A stretch of DNA of 64,000 nt, taken from the NCBI GenBank assembly GCA_000985875.1, contig CCRI01000004.1, positions 248,001-312,000 of the forward strand, read 5' to 3'. The notes beneath the pieces are model-generated. The model was not told where the DNA came from and made no database searches. It was given only the letters and a program-made list of their open reading frames with translations. Origin of the DNA: Neorhizobium galegae bv. officinalis. Lineage in GTDB: Bacteria > Pseudomonadota > Alphaproteobacteria > Rhizobiales > Rhizobiaceae. Shown here piece by piece: positions 17,840 through 26,295 of the stretch; the first letter of the stretch is position 1; each line of letters opens with the position of its first letter. A program made the position numbers and the translations under genes.

Positions 17840-18907
17840 TTGACCTTACCTGAAACCTCCGTGGCGACACGGCGCAATCGGCGCCGTGCATCGTCCTTCG
17901 CGACCTCCGTCCTGCGTTTCGCGGTGACGGTGGTCACGACCATCTTCGGCCTGCTGGTCGTCACCTTCTTCATCGGCCGGGTCATCCCCATCGACCCGGT
18001 GCTGGCGATCGTCGGCGACCGGGCGCCGGCGCACCTCTATGAGCGAACCCGGATCGAGCTCGGCCTGAACCTGCCGCTCTACCAGCAGTTCTTTATCTAT
18101 GCCAAGCAGGCGCTTTCCGGGGATTTCGGCACGTCGGTGCTGACCAGCAATCCCGTTCTGGAGGATATCCGCCGCGTCTTTCCGGCAACCATGGAGCTCG
18201 CCACGATCGGTACGTTGATCGGCTCGATCGTCGGTGTCCCGCTCGGCGTTCTGGCGGCCGTCCGGCGCGGCAGCATTGCGGACCAGGTCGTCCGCGTCAT
18301 CGGCCTGATCGGTTATTCGGTGCCGATCTTCTGGCTCGGGCTGCTGTCGCTGGTGCTGTTCTATGCGCAGCTCCGGTGGGTCGCCTTCCCGGGCCGCGTC
18401 GACATCGTCTACGAATACAGTTTCACGCCGCAGACCGGCTTCTACCTTCTCGATGCCGCCATGCAGGGCCAGTGGGAGGTGATGTGGGACCTGTTCCGCC
18501 ACATCGCGCTGCCAGGCGGGCTGCTCGGTTATTTCTCGCTTGCCTATATCAGCCGCATGACCCGCTCCTTCATGCTGAACGAGCTCTCCCAGGAATATGT
18601 GGTGGCGGCGCGGGCCAAGGGGCTTTCCGAGACCCGGATCATCTGGTTTCACGCGCTGCGCAATGCCGCGGTGCCGCTGGTGACGGTGATTGCGCTTTCC
18701 TATGCCAACCTGCTCGAAGGCTCGGTGCTGACCGAGACCATCTTCTCCTGGCCGGGCCTCGGCCTCTACATCACCAATTCGCTGCAGAATGCCGACATGA
18801 ACGCGGTGCTCGGCGGCACGCTGGTGATCGGGGCCGTCTTCGTCGCCATCAACATCTTTTCCGATCTTCTCTACCGGACACTCGATCCGAGGACGCGCAG
18901 CCGATGA
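17840..18907 (+). CDS. ABC transporter permease, DppB type
   Basis: A 355-residue permease. After a basic, Arg-rich N-terminal tail of about 30 residues it has six hydrophobic spans, starting VTVVTTIFGLLVVTFFIGRV. The DppB signature blocks are ARAKGLSETRIIWFHALRNA (coupling loop) and EGSVLTETIFSWPGLGLY. It begins with TTG with a GAAAGGCG ribosome site, an uncommon start codon. The next gene starts within its stop codon region (ATGA). Confidence 0.88.
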   Translation: MTLPETSVATRRNRRRASSFATSVLRFAVTVVTTIFGLLVVTFFIGRVIPIDPVLAIVGDRAPAHLYERTRIELGLNLPLYQQFFIYAKQALSGDFGTSVLTSNPVLEDIRRVFPATMELATIGTLIGSIVGVPLGVLAAVRRGSIADQVVRVIGLIGYSVPIFWLGLLSLVLFYAQLRWVAFPGRVDIVYEYSFTPQTGFYLLDAAMQGQWEVMWDLFRHIALPGGLLGYFSLAYISRMTRSFMLNELSQEYVVAARAKGLSETRIIWFHALRNAAVPLVTVIALSYANLLEGSVLTETIFSWPGLGLYITNSLQNADMNAVLGGTLVIGAVFVAINIFSDLLYRTLDPRTRSR

Positions 18908-19836
18908 GTATCGCGGAAACCACGCTCAAGCCCTATAGCCGCGAATGGCTGCTCTCCGACCGGCCGACCTCGCGCCGCCAGGCACGTTTCGGACGGGCCT
19001 ATATCGTCTGGCGCCGGTTCGCCGAAAACCGGCTGGCGCTGATCGGCCTTGCCATCCTCATCCTGCTGCTCTTCGTTGCGGCCTTCGCGGATGTTCTGGC
19101 GCCGCATAACCCGGTGCAGGGCGACCTGCGCAATTCCCGCCTCTTGCCGCTCGGCTCGCCGGGATACCTGCTCGGCACCGACGACCAGGGCCGCGACATT
19201 CTCTCACGGCTGATCTACGGCTCGCGGCTGACGCTGCTGGTCGTGGTGCTGGTGGCGATCATCGCAGCCCCGATCGGCCTCCTGGTCGGCACGGTCTCCG
19301 GTTATGCCGGCGGCTGGATCGATGCGGTGCTGATGCGGATCACCGACATTTTCCTCGCCTTCCCGAAGCTCGTCCTGGCGCTGGCGCTGGTGGCAGCCCT
19401 CGGTCCCGGCATCGAAAACGCCATCCTCGCAATCGCCGTCACCTCCTGGCCGCCCTATGCACGTATCGCCCGTGCCGAAACGATGACCTTCCGCAATTCG
19501 GAATTCATTTCGGCGGTCAAACTGATGGGCGCTTCACCCTTCCGCATCGTGCTGCGCCACGTCATGCCACTCTGCATCTCGTCGCTGATCGTGCGCGTCA
19601 CGCTCGACATGGCGGGCATCATCCTGACCGCCGCGGGCCTCGGTTTCCTCGGTCTCGGCGCCCAGCCGCCGCTTCCCGAATGGGGGGCGATGATTGCCTC
19701 CGGCCGCCGCTTCATCCTCGACCAGTGGTGGGTCGCGGCCATGCCGGGTTTTGCGATCCTGATCGTCAGCCTCGGCTTCAACCTGCTCGGCGACGGCCTG
19801 CGCGATGCGCTCGATCCGAAGGAGGCCGGCCAATGA
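18904..19836 (+). CDS. ABC transporter permease, DppC type
   Basis: A 310-residue permease with the N-terminal OppC_N segment (RFAENRLALIGLAILILLLF), the LGTDDQGRDILSRLIYGSR motif typical of DppC, and the coupling loop EFISAVKLMGASPFRIVLRH. Late signature GLGFLGLGAQPPLPEWG is also diagnostic. Start and stop overlap both neighbours by 4 bp, so it is co-translated with DppB-like and first ATPase genes and should pair with the former in the membrane. Confidence 0.9.
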   Translation: MSIAETTLKPYSREWLLSDRPTSRRQARFGRAYIVWRRFAENRLALIGLAILILLLFVAAFADVLAPHNPVQGDLRNSRLLPLGSPGYLLGTDDQGRDILSRLIYGSRLTLLVVVLVAIIAAPIGLLVGTVSGYAGGWIDAVLMRITDIFLAFPKLVLALALVAALGPGIENAILAIAVTSWPPYARIARAETMTFRNSEFISAVKLMGASPFRIVLRHVMPLCISSLIVRVTLDMAGIILTAAGLGFLGLGAQPPLPEWGAMIASGRRFILDQWWVAAMPGFAILIVSLGFNLLGDGLRDALDPKEAGQ

Positions 19837-20666
19837 AACCGCTTCTGACGGTCGAGGATCTGCGTGTCACCTTTCCGACCCGCACCGGCGACGTGCAGGC
19901 GGTGCGCGGCGTCTCCTTCGCGCTCGGTCGCGAACGGCTCGGCATCGTCGGCGAATCCGGCTCCGGCAAGTCGCAGACCGGCCGTGCCATCATGGGCCTG
20001 ACGCCCTCCCATGCGAAGATCAGCGCGCGAAAGCTCGCTTTCGGTGATCGGAACCTGCTCACCATGCCGGCCCGCGAGCGGCGGGATCTGCGCGGCAAGC
20101 AGGTGGCGATGATCCTGCAGGATCCGAAATATTCGCTGAACCCGGTGATGACCATCGGCCGGCAGATCGTCGAGACGCTGAAGACGCACGAGAAGATCTC
20201 GACTTCGGCGGCCAAGGCGCGGGCGCTCGCCATGCTGGAGGCGGTGCAGATCAGCGATCCGAAGCGGGTCTTTTCGCTTTATCCGCATGAGGTGTCCGGC
20301 GGCATGGGCCAGCGGGCAATGATCGCCATGATGCTGGTCTGCGGCCCGGAACTCTTGATCGCCGACGAGCCGACCTCGGCGCTCGACGTCACCGTGCAGC
20401 TCGAAGTGCTGGATATCCTCGACAAGCTTGTGGCCGACCGCGGCATGGGGTTGATCTTCATCTCCCATGATCTGAGGCTCGTCTCCTCCTTCTGCGACCG
20501 CGTCATCGTCATGTATGCGGGCCAGATCGTCGAGGAACTGCCGGCCGCCAATCTCGCCGATGCGCAGCATCCTTATACGCGCGGGCTCTTGAACTGCCTG
20601 CCGACCATCGGTTCCGACCGGCATCCGCTGCCCGTCCTCGACCGCAGGCCGGAGTGGGCACTATGA
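19833..20666 (+). CDS. ABC transporter ATP-binding protein, DppD type
   Basis: A 277-residue ATPase. Walker A GESGSGKS, signature VSGGMGQRAMIAMM, Walker B LLIADEPTSALD and switch His in FISHDLRLV are all present. The C-terminal oligopeptide-transporter extension with QHPYTRGLLNCLP is the DppD/OppD marker, although it stops shortly after and lacks the Cys-rich iron-sulfur tail some members have. It overlaps the permease before it and the ATPase after it by 4 bp each. Confidence 0.9.
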   Translation: MKPLLTVEDLRVTFPTRTGDVQAVRGVSFALGRERLGIVGESGSGKSQTGRAIMGLTPSHAKISARKLAFGDRNLLTMPARERRDLRGKQVAMILQDPKYSLNPVMTIGRQIVETLKTHEKISTSAAKARALAMLEAVQISDPKRVFSLYPHEVSGGMGQRAMIAMMLVCGPELLIADEPTSALDVTVQLEVLDILDKLVADRGMGLIFISHDLRLVSSFCDRVIVMYAGQIVEELPAANLADAQHPYTRGLLNCLPTIGSDRHPLPVLDRRPEWAL

Positions 20667-21412
20667 CATCGGCTCTTTCCATCCGCGACATGGTCGTCAC
20701 ATACGATGAGTTTGCGGCACTCGATCATGTGAACTTCGATATCGGCACGGGCGAATCCTTCGGCATCGTCGGGGAATCCGGTTCCGGCAAATCGACCCTT
20801 TTGCGTGCCGTCTCGGGCCTTGCGTCGTTCGACCAGGGCACGCTCAGCGTCAACGGGCGCTCCTATTCCGGGCGCAAGCGCGACAAGGAATTCTACCGCA
20901 CGGTCCAGATGGTCTTCCAGGACCCCTATGGTTCACTGCATCCGCGCCAGACGGTGGACCGGCTGCTGCTGGAACCGCTCGTCATCCACGGCTTCACCGA
21001 TATCGAGACCCGCATCAACCGCGCGCTGGACGAGGTGGGTCTTGGATCGGGTTTCCGGTTCCGCTATTCGCACCAGCTTTCCGGCGGCCAGCGGCAGCGT
21101 ATCGCGATCGCGCGGGCGCTGATCCTGGAGCCGAAGATCCTGCTGCTCGACGAGCCGACCTCGGCGCTCGACGCCTCGATCCAGGCGGAAATCCTGAACC
21201 TGCTCGAACAGGCGCGCCGCGACCGCAACCTCACATTCGTGATGGTCAGCCATGATCTCGGCGTCATCAGCCATATGTGCGAACGGCTGGCCGTGATGAA
21301 AACCGGCAAGGTGGTCGAGACGGTGCCGCGGAAAGCGCTGGAAAACCGCGAGTTTTCAGCCGAGTATACCCGCCAGCTGCTTGTCGCCAGCGAAGGTTTC
21401 CGTCGCGGCTGA
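20663..21412 (+). CDS. ABC transporter ATP-binding protein, DppF type
   Basis: A 249-residue ATPase partnering the previous one. It has Walker A GESGSGKST, the Q-loop MVFQDPYGSLHPRQTV typical of DppF, signature [15 protein letters not shown], Walker B LLLDEPTSALD and HisHD in VSHDLGVI. The ATG at 20663 overlaps the previous stop (ATGA); a GTG three codons upstream is possible. It lacks the long C-terminal peptide-transporter extension and ends soon after YTRQLLVASEGF. A second importer 1.1 kb downstream has no ATPases, so this pair may serve both. Confidence 0.88.
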   Translation: MTSALSIRDMVVTYDEFAALDHVNFDIGTGESFGIVGESGSGKSTLLRAVSGLASFDQGTLSVNGRSYSGRKRDKEFYRTVQMVFQDPYGSLHPRQTVDRLLLEPLVIHGFTDIETRINRALDEVGLGSGFRFRYSHQLSGGQRQRIAIARALILEPKILLLDEPTSALDASIQAEILNLLEQARRDRNLTFVMVSHDLGVISHMCERLAVMKTGKVVETVPRKALENREFSAEYTRQLLVASEGFRRG

Positions 21413-21492
21413 CGAGCGTCTCGATTTTATCAATGTCACCTCCCGAAACCGGTCCCCGCTTTCGGGCGACATGTTTCAGCCGGCAGGATCGC

Positions 21493-22422
21493 ATGCAGCT
21501 TCGGGCGCTTATGTATTTCGACGAACTGGTCCGCACCAATTCGATGCGGGCGGCGGCGGAGAATCTCAATGTTGCAGCCACCGCCGTCTCGCGTCAGATC
21601 GAGAACCTCGAACATTATTTCGGCACGCCGCTCGTCGAGCGCAGCAATCGCGGCATCAAGCTGACCGCCGCCGGCGAACTGCTGGCAGCGCGGGCAGGGC
21701 GGACGCTGCGCGAACTCGAACATGTCCACCAGTTGATCGACGACCTGCAGGGCCTGCAGCGCGGCAAGGTGGTGATCTATGCCAACGGCGCTACCGTCGC
21801 CAACCTGATCGCCCCGGTGCTTGCGGAATTCAGCCTGCGTTATCCGAAACTGCGGTTCGAGGTGGCGATCACAAGTGCCCGCGAGGCGGTCGAGGCGCTC
21901 GCCGCCGCCGAGGCGGATCTGGTCGTGACGTTGTTTGCACCAAAGATATCCGGCGTGAAGGTGCGGCTGCGCTCCGAAATCACCTATGACGTCATCATGG
22001 CCGCCGACCATCCGTCCGCCGGTGCGAGGGAACTGACATTGCGCGATCTCGTCCGGATGCCGCTTGCTCTTCCGGACAAGAGTTTCGGCGCCCGGCAGGC
22101 CTTCGAGGACCTGTTCGCCAAGGACGGGCTGGAGCTCGATCCGGTCTTCGTCACCGGCTCGCTGGAAATGCTGAAGGAACTGGTGTTGCGCCGCGCGGCG
22201 GTGACGCTGCTGCCGGCACTCGCCGTGCAGCGCGAAATCGATGCCGGCCAGCTTGCCGCGGTGCCGATCGCCGCCGGCAAGGCAGTGCGCACGCCGATCG
22301 ATCTCTGTGTCGCGCCGGATCGCCAGTTATCATTCGCGGCGGGCAAGCTCGTCGATTTTATCGAGCGCTTCATGCGCGGGGCCGATGCGCGCAAATCGGC
22401 GCCTAAAAGGGCAAGCGCCTAA
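21493..22422 (+). CDS. LysR-family transcriptional regulator between two peptide importers
   Basis: A 309-residue LysR-type regulator starting MQLRALMYFDELVRTNSMRA. The helix-turn-helix includes AAENLNVAATAVSRQIENLE and YFGTPLVERSNRGIKLTAAG. The effector domain (about 90-295) is a normal LysR_substrate fold with ADLVVTLFA. It lies on the same strand as both importers, 80 bp after the first and 144 bp before the second, so it probably controls one or both. An inverted repeat GTGTAGC-N7-GCTACAC immediately after its stop could be a weak terminator or an operator. Confidence 0.87.
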   Translation: MQLRALMYFDELVRTNSMRAAAENLNVAATAVSRQIENLEHYFGTPLVERSNRGIKLTAAGELLAARAGRTLRELEHVHQLIDDLQGLQRGKVVIYANGATVANLIAPVLAEFSLRYPKLRFEVAITSAREAVEALAAAEADLVVTLFAPKISGVKVRLRSEITYDVIMAADHPSAGARELTLRDLVRMPLALPDKSFGARQAFEDLFAKDGLELDPVFVTGSLEMLKELVLRRAAVTLLPALAVQREIDAGQLAAVPIAAGKAVRTPIDLCVAPDRQLSFAAGKLVDFIERFMRGADARKSAPKRASA

Positions 22423-22431
22423 TTCCATTCC

Positions 22432-22452
22432 GTGTAGCGTTTTCGGCTACAC
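22432..22452. promoter_or_regulatory. Inverted repeat between LysR gene and next binding-protein gene
   Basis: GTGTAGC and GCTACAC are perfect 7-bp arms around a 7-bp centre, 9 bp after the LysR stop codon and 114 bp before the next start. No T-run follows, so an operator is as likely as a terminator. Confidence 0.4.
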
Positions 22453-22566
22453 AGAGAACACAAAATTCTGCATTGTGTGTGCACCTGCGAAATGACACAC
22501 TTTTGGCAATCGACGATCCCGCAGGTGCCGATCAGGCGGGTCTCGTTCCAAAAAAGGGGATAACGG

Positions 22567-24096
22567 ATGGGCAGGATGACGCTTTTGAGCTCTGCGACCA
22601 TATTGAAGAGTGCAGCTTTTGGCCTTGCGATGAGCGCAGGCCTTCTTTCGGGCCAGACGGGCGCCGAGGCGGCGGCAAAGACCGCGATCACAGTCGGCAT
22701 GGCAATCGAGCCGGCCGGTCTCGATCCGACCGTCGCCGCGCCGGTCGCGATCGGCCAGGTGACCTGGCAGAACATTTTTGAGGGCCTGACGACCATCGAC
22801 AAGGACGGCAAGATCAAGCCGCAGCTTGCCGAAAGCTGGCAGATCTCGCCGGACGGCCTGACCTACACTTTCAAGCTCCGCCAGGGCGTCAAGTTCCACA
22901 ACGGCGTCGCCTTCGACAGCGCGGTTGCCAAGTTCTCGATCGACCGCGCCCGCGGCGCAGATTCGGTCAATCCGCAGAAGCGTTATTTCGCCTCGATCGA
23001 CACGGTCGAAACACCGGATGCGGCGACGCTGGTGCTGAAACTCAAGCAGCCGGCCGGCAGCCTGCTTTATTGGCTCGGCTGGCCGTCCTCGAGCATCGTC
23101 GAACCGAAATCGGCCGCCGACAACAAGACGACCCCGATCGGCACCGGCCCGTTCAAGTTCGTCAGCTGGTCGAAGGGCTCCAAGGTGGATCTCGCGAAGA
23201 ATGCCGACTACTGGAACAAGGCCGTCTCCCTGAAGCTCGATACCGCGGCATTCCGTTTCATCAGCGATCCTCAGGCCCAGGCCGCAGCGCTGAAGGCCGG
23301 CGACATCGACGCGTTCCCCGAATTCGGGGCGCCTGAACTGATCAAGTCCTTCGAGGGCGACAAGCGGCTGACGACCGTTATCGGCAACACCGAGCTCAAG
23401 GTCGTCGCCGGCATGAACAACACCCGCAAGCCGTTCAGCGACAAAAAGGTTCGTCAGGCCCTGATGATGGCCGTCGACCGTGCCACCGTCGTCGAAGGCG
23501 CCTGGTCCGGTTTCGGCACACCGATCGGCAGCCACTACACGCCGAACGACCGCGGCTACAAGGACCTCACCGGCGTCTATCCCTATGATGCTGCCAAGGC
23601 GAAGGCGCTGCTTGCCGAAGCCGGCTTCCCGAACGGCTTCACCTTCACCATCAAGGCCCCGCAGATGGCCTATGCGCAGCGCACCTCGCAGGTGCTGCAG
23701 GCGATGTTTGCGGAAATCGGCGTGACGATGAACATCGAGACGACCGAATTCCCGGCGAAATGGGTGGCCGACGTGCTGAAGGCCGCCGATTACGACATGA
23801 CCATCGTCGCCCATGCGGAGCCGATGGACATCGATATCTATTCTCGCGATCCCTACTACTTCAACTACAAGAACCCGGCCTTCAACGACGTGCTGAAAAA
23901 GGTCGAGATGACCTCCGATGCCGCCGGACAGGAAAAGCTCTACGGCGAGGCGCAGACCATTCTCGCCAACGACGTGCCGGCGCTCTTCCTGTTCGTCATG
24001 CCGAAGCTCGGCGTATGGGACGGCAAGGTGAAGGGCCTGTGGGAAAACGAACCTATCCCGTCGAACGTGCTCACGGATGTACAGTGGGTAGAGTGA
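22567..24096 (+). CDS. ABC transporter substrate-binding protein, family 5 (second peptide-type importer)
   Basis: A 509-residue family 5 binding protein with a Sec signal peptide (cleavage near residue 36, GAEAAAK). Hallmarks are FEGLTTIDKDGKIKPQLAES, LTYTFKLRQGVKFHNG and VRQALMMAVDRATVV. The ribosome site is GGGGATAA. It is clearly different from the first binding protein at 16.2 kb and belongs with the two permeases and amidase downstream, although 411 bp of repeat-containing sequence separates it from them. Ligand unknown; a peptide or amide fits the amidase. Confidence 0.9.
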   Translation: MGRMTLLSSATILKSAAFGLAMSAGLLSGQTGAEAAAKTAITVGMAIEPAGLDPTVAAPVAIGQVTWQNIFEGLTTIDKDGKIKPQLAESWQISPDGLTYTFKLRQGVKFHNGVAFDSAVAKFSIDRARGADSVNPQKRYFASIDTVETPDAATLVLKLKQPAGSLLYWLGWPSSSIVEPKSAADNKTTPIGTGPFKFVSWSKGSKVDLAKNADYWNKAVSLKLDTAAFRFISDPQAQAAALKAGDIDAFPEFGAPELIKSFEGDKRLTTVIGNTELKVVAGMNNTRKPFSDKKVRQALMMAVDRATVVEGAWSGFGTPIGSHYTPNDRGYKDLTGVYPYDAAKAKALLAEAGFPNGFTFTIKAPQMAYAQRTSQVLQAMFAEIGVTMNIETTEFPAKWVADVLKAADYDMTIVAHAEPMDIDIYSRDPYYFNYKNPAFNDVLKKVEMTSDAAGQEKLYGEAQTILANDVPALFLFVMPKLGVWDGKVKGLWENEPIPSNVLTDVQWVE

Positions 24097-24138
24097 AGTT
24101 CACGCGATGAGTTGGAGTGAAGTGGGCGCGGTATGCCA

Positions 24139-24161
24139 ATCTCCCCCTTTAAGGGGGAGAT
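24139..24161. repeat. Short palindromic repeat, ATCTCCCCC family
   Basis: ATCTCCCCCTT and AAGGGGGAGAT are perfect 11-bp arms around one central T, 43 bp after the binding-protein stop. The following GCCCGGCAGGGC forms a second small hairpin. It looks like a second, unrelated family of rhizobial intergenic palindromes, and may also stabilise the upstream message. The family name is not certain. Confidence 0.65.
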
Positions 24162-24317
24162 GCCCGGCAGGGCAGAGGGGGGTAACCTCTCAGCATGTTC
24201 TTGAGCCATTGCGTTTGCCGTGCCGTTGCTGCCGCCTTTTTCCTTTGGACCCTTTGGTGACGCCTCTCTCTCAAAGCGGGGCAATCGCACATGGGACGCG
24301 AGGCGTTGCGGTACCCC
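24162..24317. other. Gap between binding-protein gene and permeases: no gene seen
   Basis: The 411-bp interval 24097-24507 holds the two palindromic repeats listed and otherwise nothing I can support. Open frames cross it but have no ribosome sites, no family resemblance and repeat-derived codons. A promoter for the permeases could lie near 24420-24500, but no convincing sigma-70 match was seen. Confidence 0.5.
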
Positions 24318-24419
24318 TAACCCTCCCCCTTGTGGGGAGGGTGGCCGGCAGGCGGGAGGGGTTTTATTCGGAGCGAAGACCCCTCCCCAACCCCTCCCCA
24401 CAAGGGGGAGGGGCTCCAC
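24318..24419. repeat. RIME-like palindromic intergenic repeat, full copy B (inverted)
   Basis: A copy of the 5011-5113 element in the opposite orientation, about 102 bp, with the same end hairpins and the same GCCGGCAGGCGGGAGGGG interior. Here it sits inside an apparent operon, between a binding-protein gene and its permeases, so it could reduce expression of the permeases relative to the binding protein. Confidence 0.8.
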
Positions 24420-24507
24420 GCACCGCCTCGCATGCTCATATGCGATTGTCCTGCCTACAAGGGAGGAGATTAGAGGGAGCCTGCGGTACCGGCATGGTGA
24501 CTCGCCC

Positions 24508-25458
24508 ATGATCGCCCTTCTCATCCGCCGTATGCTCAGCCTCGCCGTCACGCTGCTCGTCGTCTCGCTGCTGATCTTCACCGTCATGGACCTTTTGCCC
24601 GGCGATCCGGCCGCGATCATGCTCGGCACCTCGGCGAGCCCGGAAACGCTCGCGGCACTGCAGAAACAGTTGGGTCTCGACCAGCCGCTCCCCGTGCGTT
24701 ACCTCGCCTGGCTCGCCGGGGTCTTCCGGGGCGATCTCGGGCAGTCCTATACCTATGGCGTGCCTGTCGCGGGGTTGATTGGCGAGCGGCTTGCCGTCAC
24801 CCTGCCGCTGGCGCTGATCGCCATCCTGCTCTCGGTGGCGATCGCCATTCCACTCGGCGTTCAGGCCGCTCGCAAGCACAACGGGCCTTTTGATTTCGTC
24901 GCCGGCCTGTTCTCCTACATCAGCATCGCGGTGCCGGCTTTCTGGGTCGGGCTTCTGCTGATCATCCTGTTCTCCACCATGCTCGGCTGGATGCCGGCCG
25001 GGGGATTTCCAGGATGGGATGCCGGGTTGGTCGCGGGCTTCAAGGCGCTCCTCCTGCCCGCCGTGGCGCTCGCCTTGCCGCAGGCCGGCGTGTTGACCCG
25101 CGTGGCCCGCGCCGCAGTGCTGGAAGTGATGAACGAGGATTTCGTCCGCACCGCCCGTGCCAAGGGCCTGAGCGAGAGCGTCGCTCTCTGGCGGCACGCG
25201 GTGCCGAATGCGTTGGTACCGGTCTTCACCATGCTCGGCCTGCAATTCACCTTCCTGATCGCCGGCGCGGTGCTGGTCGAGAACGTCTTCAATCTGCCAG
25301 GCCTCGGCCGGCTCGCCTACCAGGCGCTTTCCCAGCGCGATATCATCGTCATGCAGGATGTCGTGCTGTTCTTCTCGGCCCTGGTGATCCTGATGAATTT
25401 CCTGGTCGATCTCGCCTATCTGGTGGTCGATCCGCGCCTCAGGGCTGGTGCGCAATGA
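24508..25458 (+). CDS. ABC transporter permease, DppB type (second importer)
   Basis: A 316-residue permease starting MIALLIRRMLSLAVTLLVVS. It carries LLPGDPAAIMLG and the LGLDQPLPVRYLAWL segment, the coupling loop ARAKGLSESVALWRHAVPNA and the late AGAVLVENVFNLPGLG block, all typical of DppB. I start at the ATG at 24508; upstream in-frame sequence is repeat-derived. It overlaps the DppC-type gene by 4 bp. Confidence 0.88.
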   Translation: MIALLIRRMLSLAVTLLVVSLLIFTVMDLLPGDPAAIMLGTSASPETLAALQKQLGLDQPLPVRYLAWLAGVFRGDLGQSYTYGVPVAGLIGERLAVTLPLALIAILLSVAIAIPLGVQAARKHNGPFDFVAGLFSYISIAVPAFWVGLLLIILFSTMLGWMPAGGFPGWDAGLVAGFKALLLPAVALALPQAGVLTRVARAAVLEVMNEDFVRTARAKGLSESVALWRHAVPNALVPVFTMLGLQFTFLIAGAVLVENVFNLPGLGRLAYQALSQRDIIVMQDVVLFFSALVILMNFLVDLAYLVVDPRLRAGAQ

Positions 25459-26273
25459 GAAAACTCCTTCGCCGCCCTGTCTTCCTCATCGGGCTCGTCA
25501 TCACGCTGGCGCTGTTTGCCGTGGCGCTGTTGTCGCTCGTCTGGACGCCGTTCCCGCCGACGAAAATGAACATCGTCCACAAACTCAAGGCTCCACTCGA
25601 TTTCGGCCTCCTCGGCACCGACCAGTTCGGCCGCGACGTAGCGTCGATGCTGATGGTCGGCGCCTGGAATTCGCTGTCCACCTCCATTCTCGCGGTGCTT
25701 CTCGGCGCAAGCGTCGGCACGGCCATCGGCGTCGTCGTCGCCATGCGGCGGGGCTGGCTGGAACTCGTCGTCATGCGTGGCTGCGACATCGTCTTCGCCG
25801 TTCCGCCAATTCTCTCGGCGATGATGCTCGGCGCCTTCATCGGGTCGGGCCGGTTCACGGCGATCATCGCCATCGGCGTGTTCATGGTGCCGGTCTTTGC
25901 GCGGCTCGCGCTCGGTGCGGCCCTGCAGATCTGGACGCGGGACTATGTCACCGCTGCCGTCAGCATGGGCCGGCCAAGGTTGAAGATCACCCTCGTGCAT
26001 GTGTTGCCGAACATTTCCAACCAGATCATCGTGCAGGTGACGATCCAGCTCGGCCTCGCGATCCTGACGGAAGCCGGCCTCTCCTTCCTCGGTCTCGGCA
26101 TGCCGCCGCCAACGCCCACCTGGGGGCGGATGCTGGCCGACGCGCAGACGTTTCTCGGCCAGGCGCCGTGGCTGGCGCTGATGCCGGGGCTTGCCATCGC
26201 GCTCGCCGTGCTCGGCCTCAACATGCTCGGCGACGGCCTGCGCGACCTCCTCGATCCCCGCGACAATTCCTGA
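25455..26273 (+). CDS. ABC transporter permease, DppC type (second importer)
   Basis: A 272-residue permease, short for DppC because the N-terminal region is brief. It has the LLGTDQFGRDVASMLMVGAW motif, the coupling loop VTAAVSMGRPRLKITLVHVL and the SFLGLGMPPPTPTWGRML block. No ATPase gene follows; instead an amidase starts 22 bp later. The nearest ATPases of the right class are those at 19.8-21.4 kb. Confidence 0.88.
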   Translation: MRKLLRRPVFLIGLVITLALFAVALLSLVWTPFPPTKMNIVHKLKAPLDFGLLGTDQFGRDVASMLMVGAWNSLSTSILAVLLGASVGTAIGVVVAMRRGWLELVVMRGCDIVFAVPPILSAMMLGAFIGSGRFTAIIAIGVFMVPVFARLALGAALQIWTRDYVTAAVSMGRPRLKITLVHVLPNISNQIIVQVTIQLGLAILTEAGLSFLGLGMPPPTPTWGRMLADAQTFLGQAPWLALMPGLAIALAVLGLNMLGDGLRDLLDPRDNS

Positions 26274-26295
26274 TTTTCGAAACGAAGATATTGCC

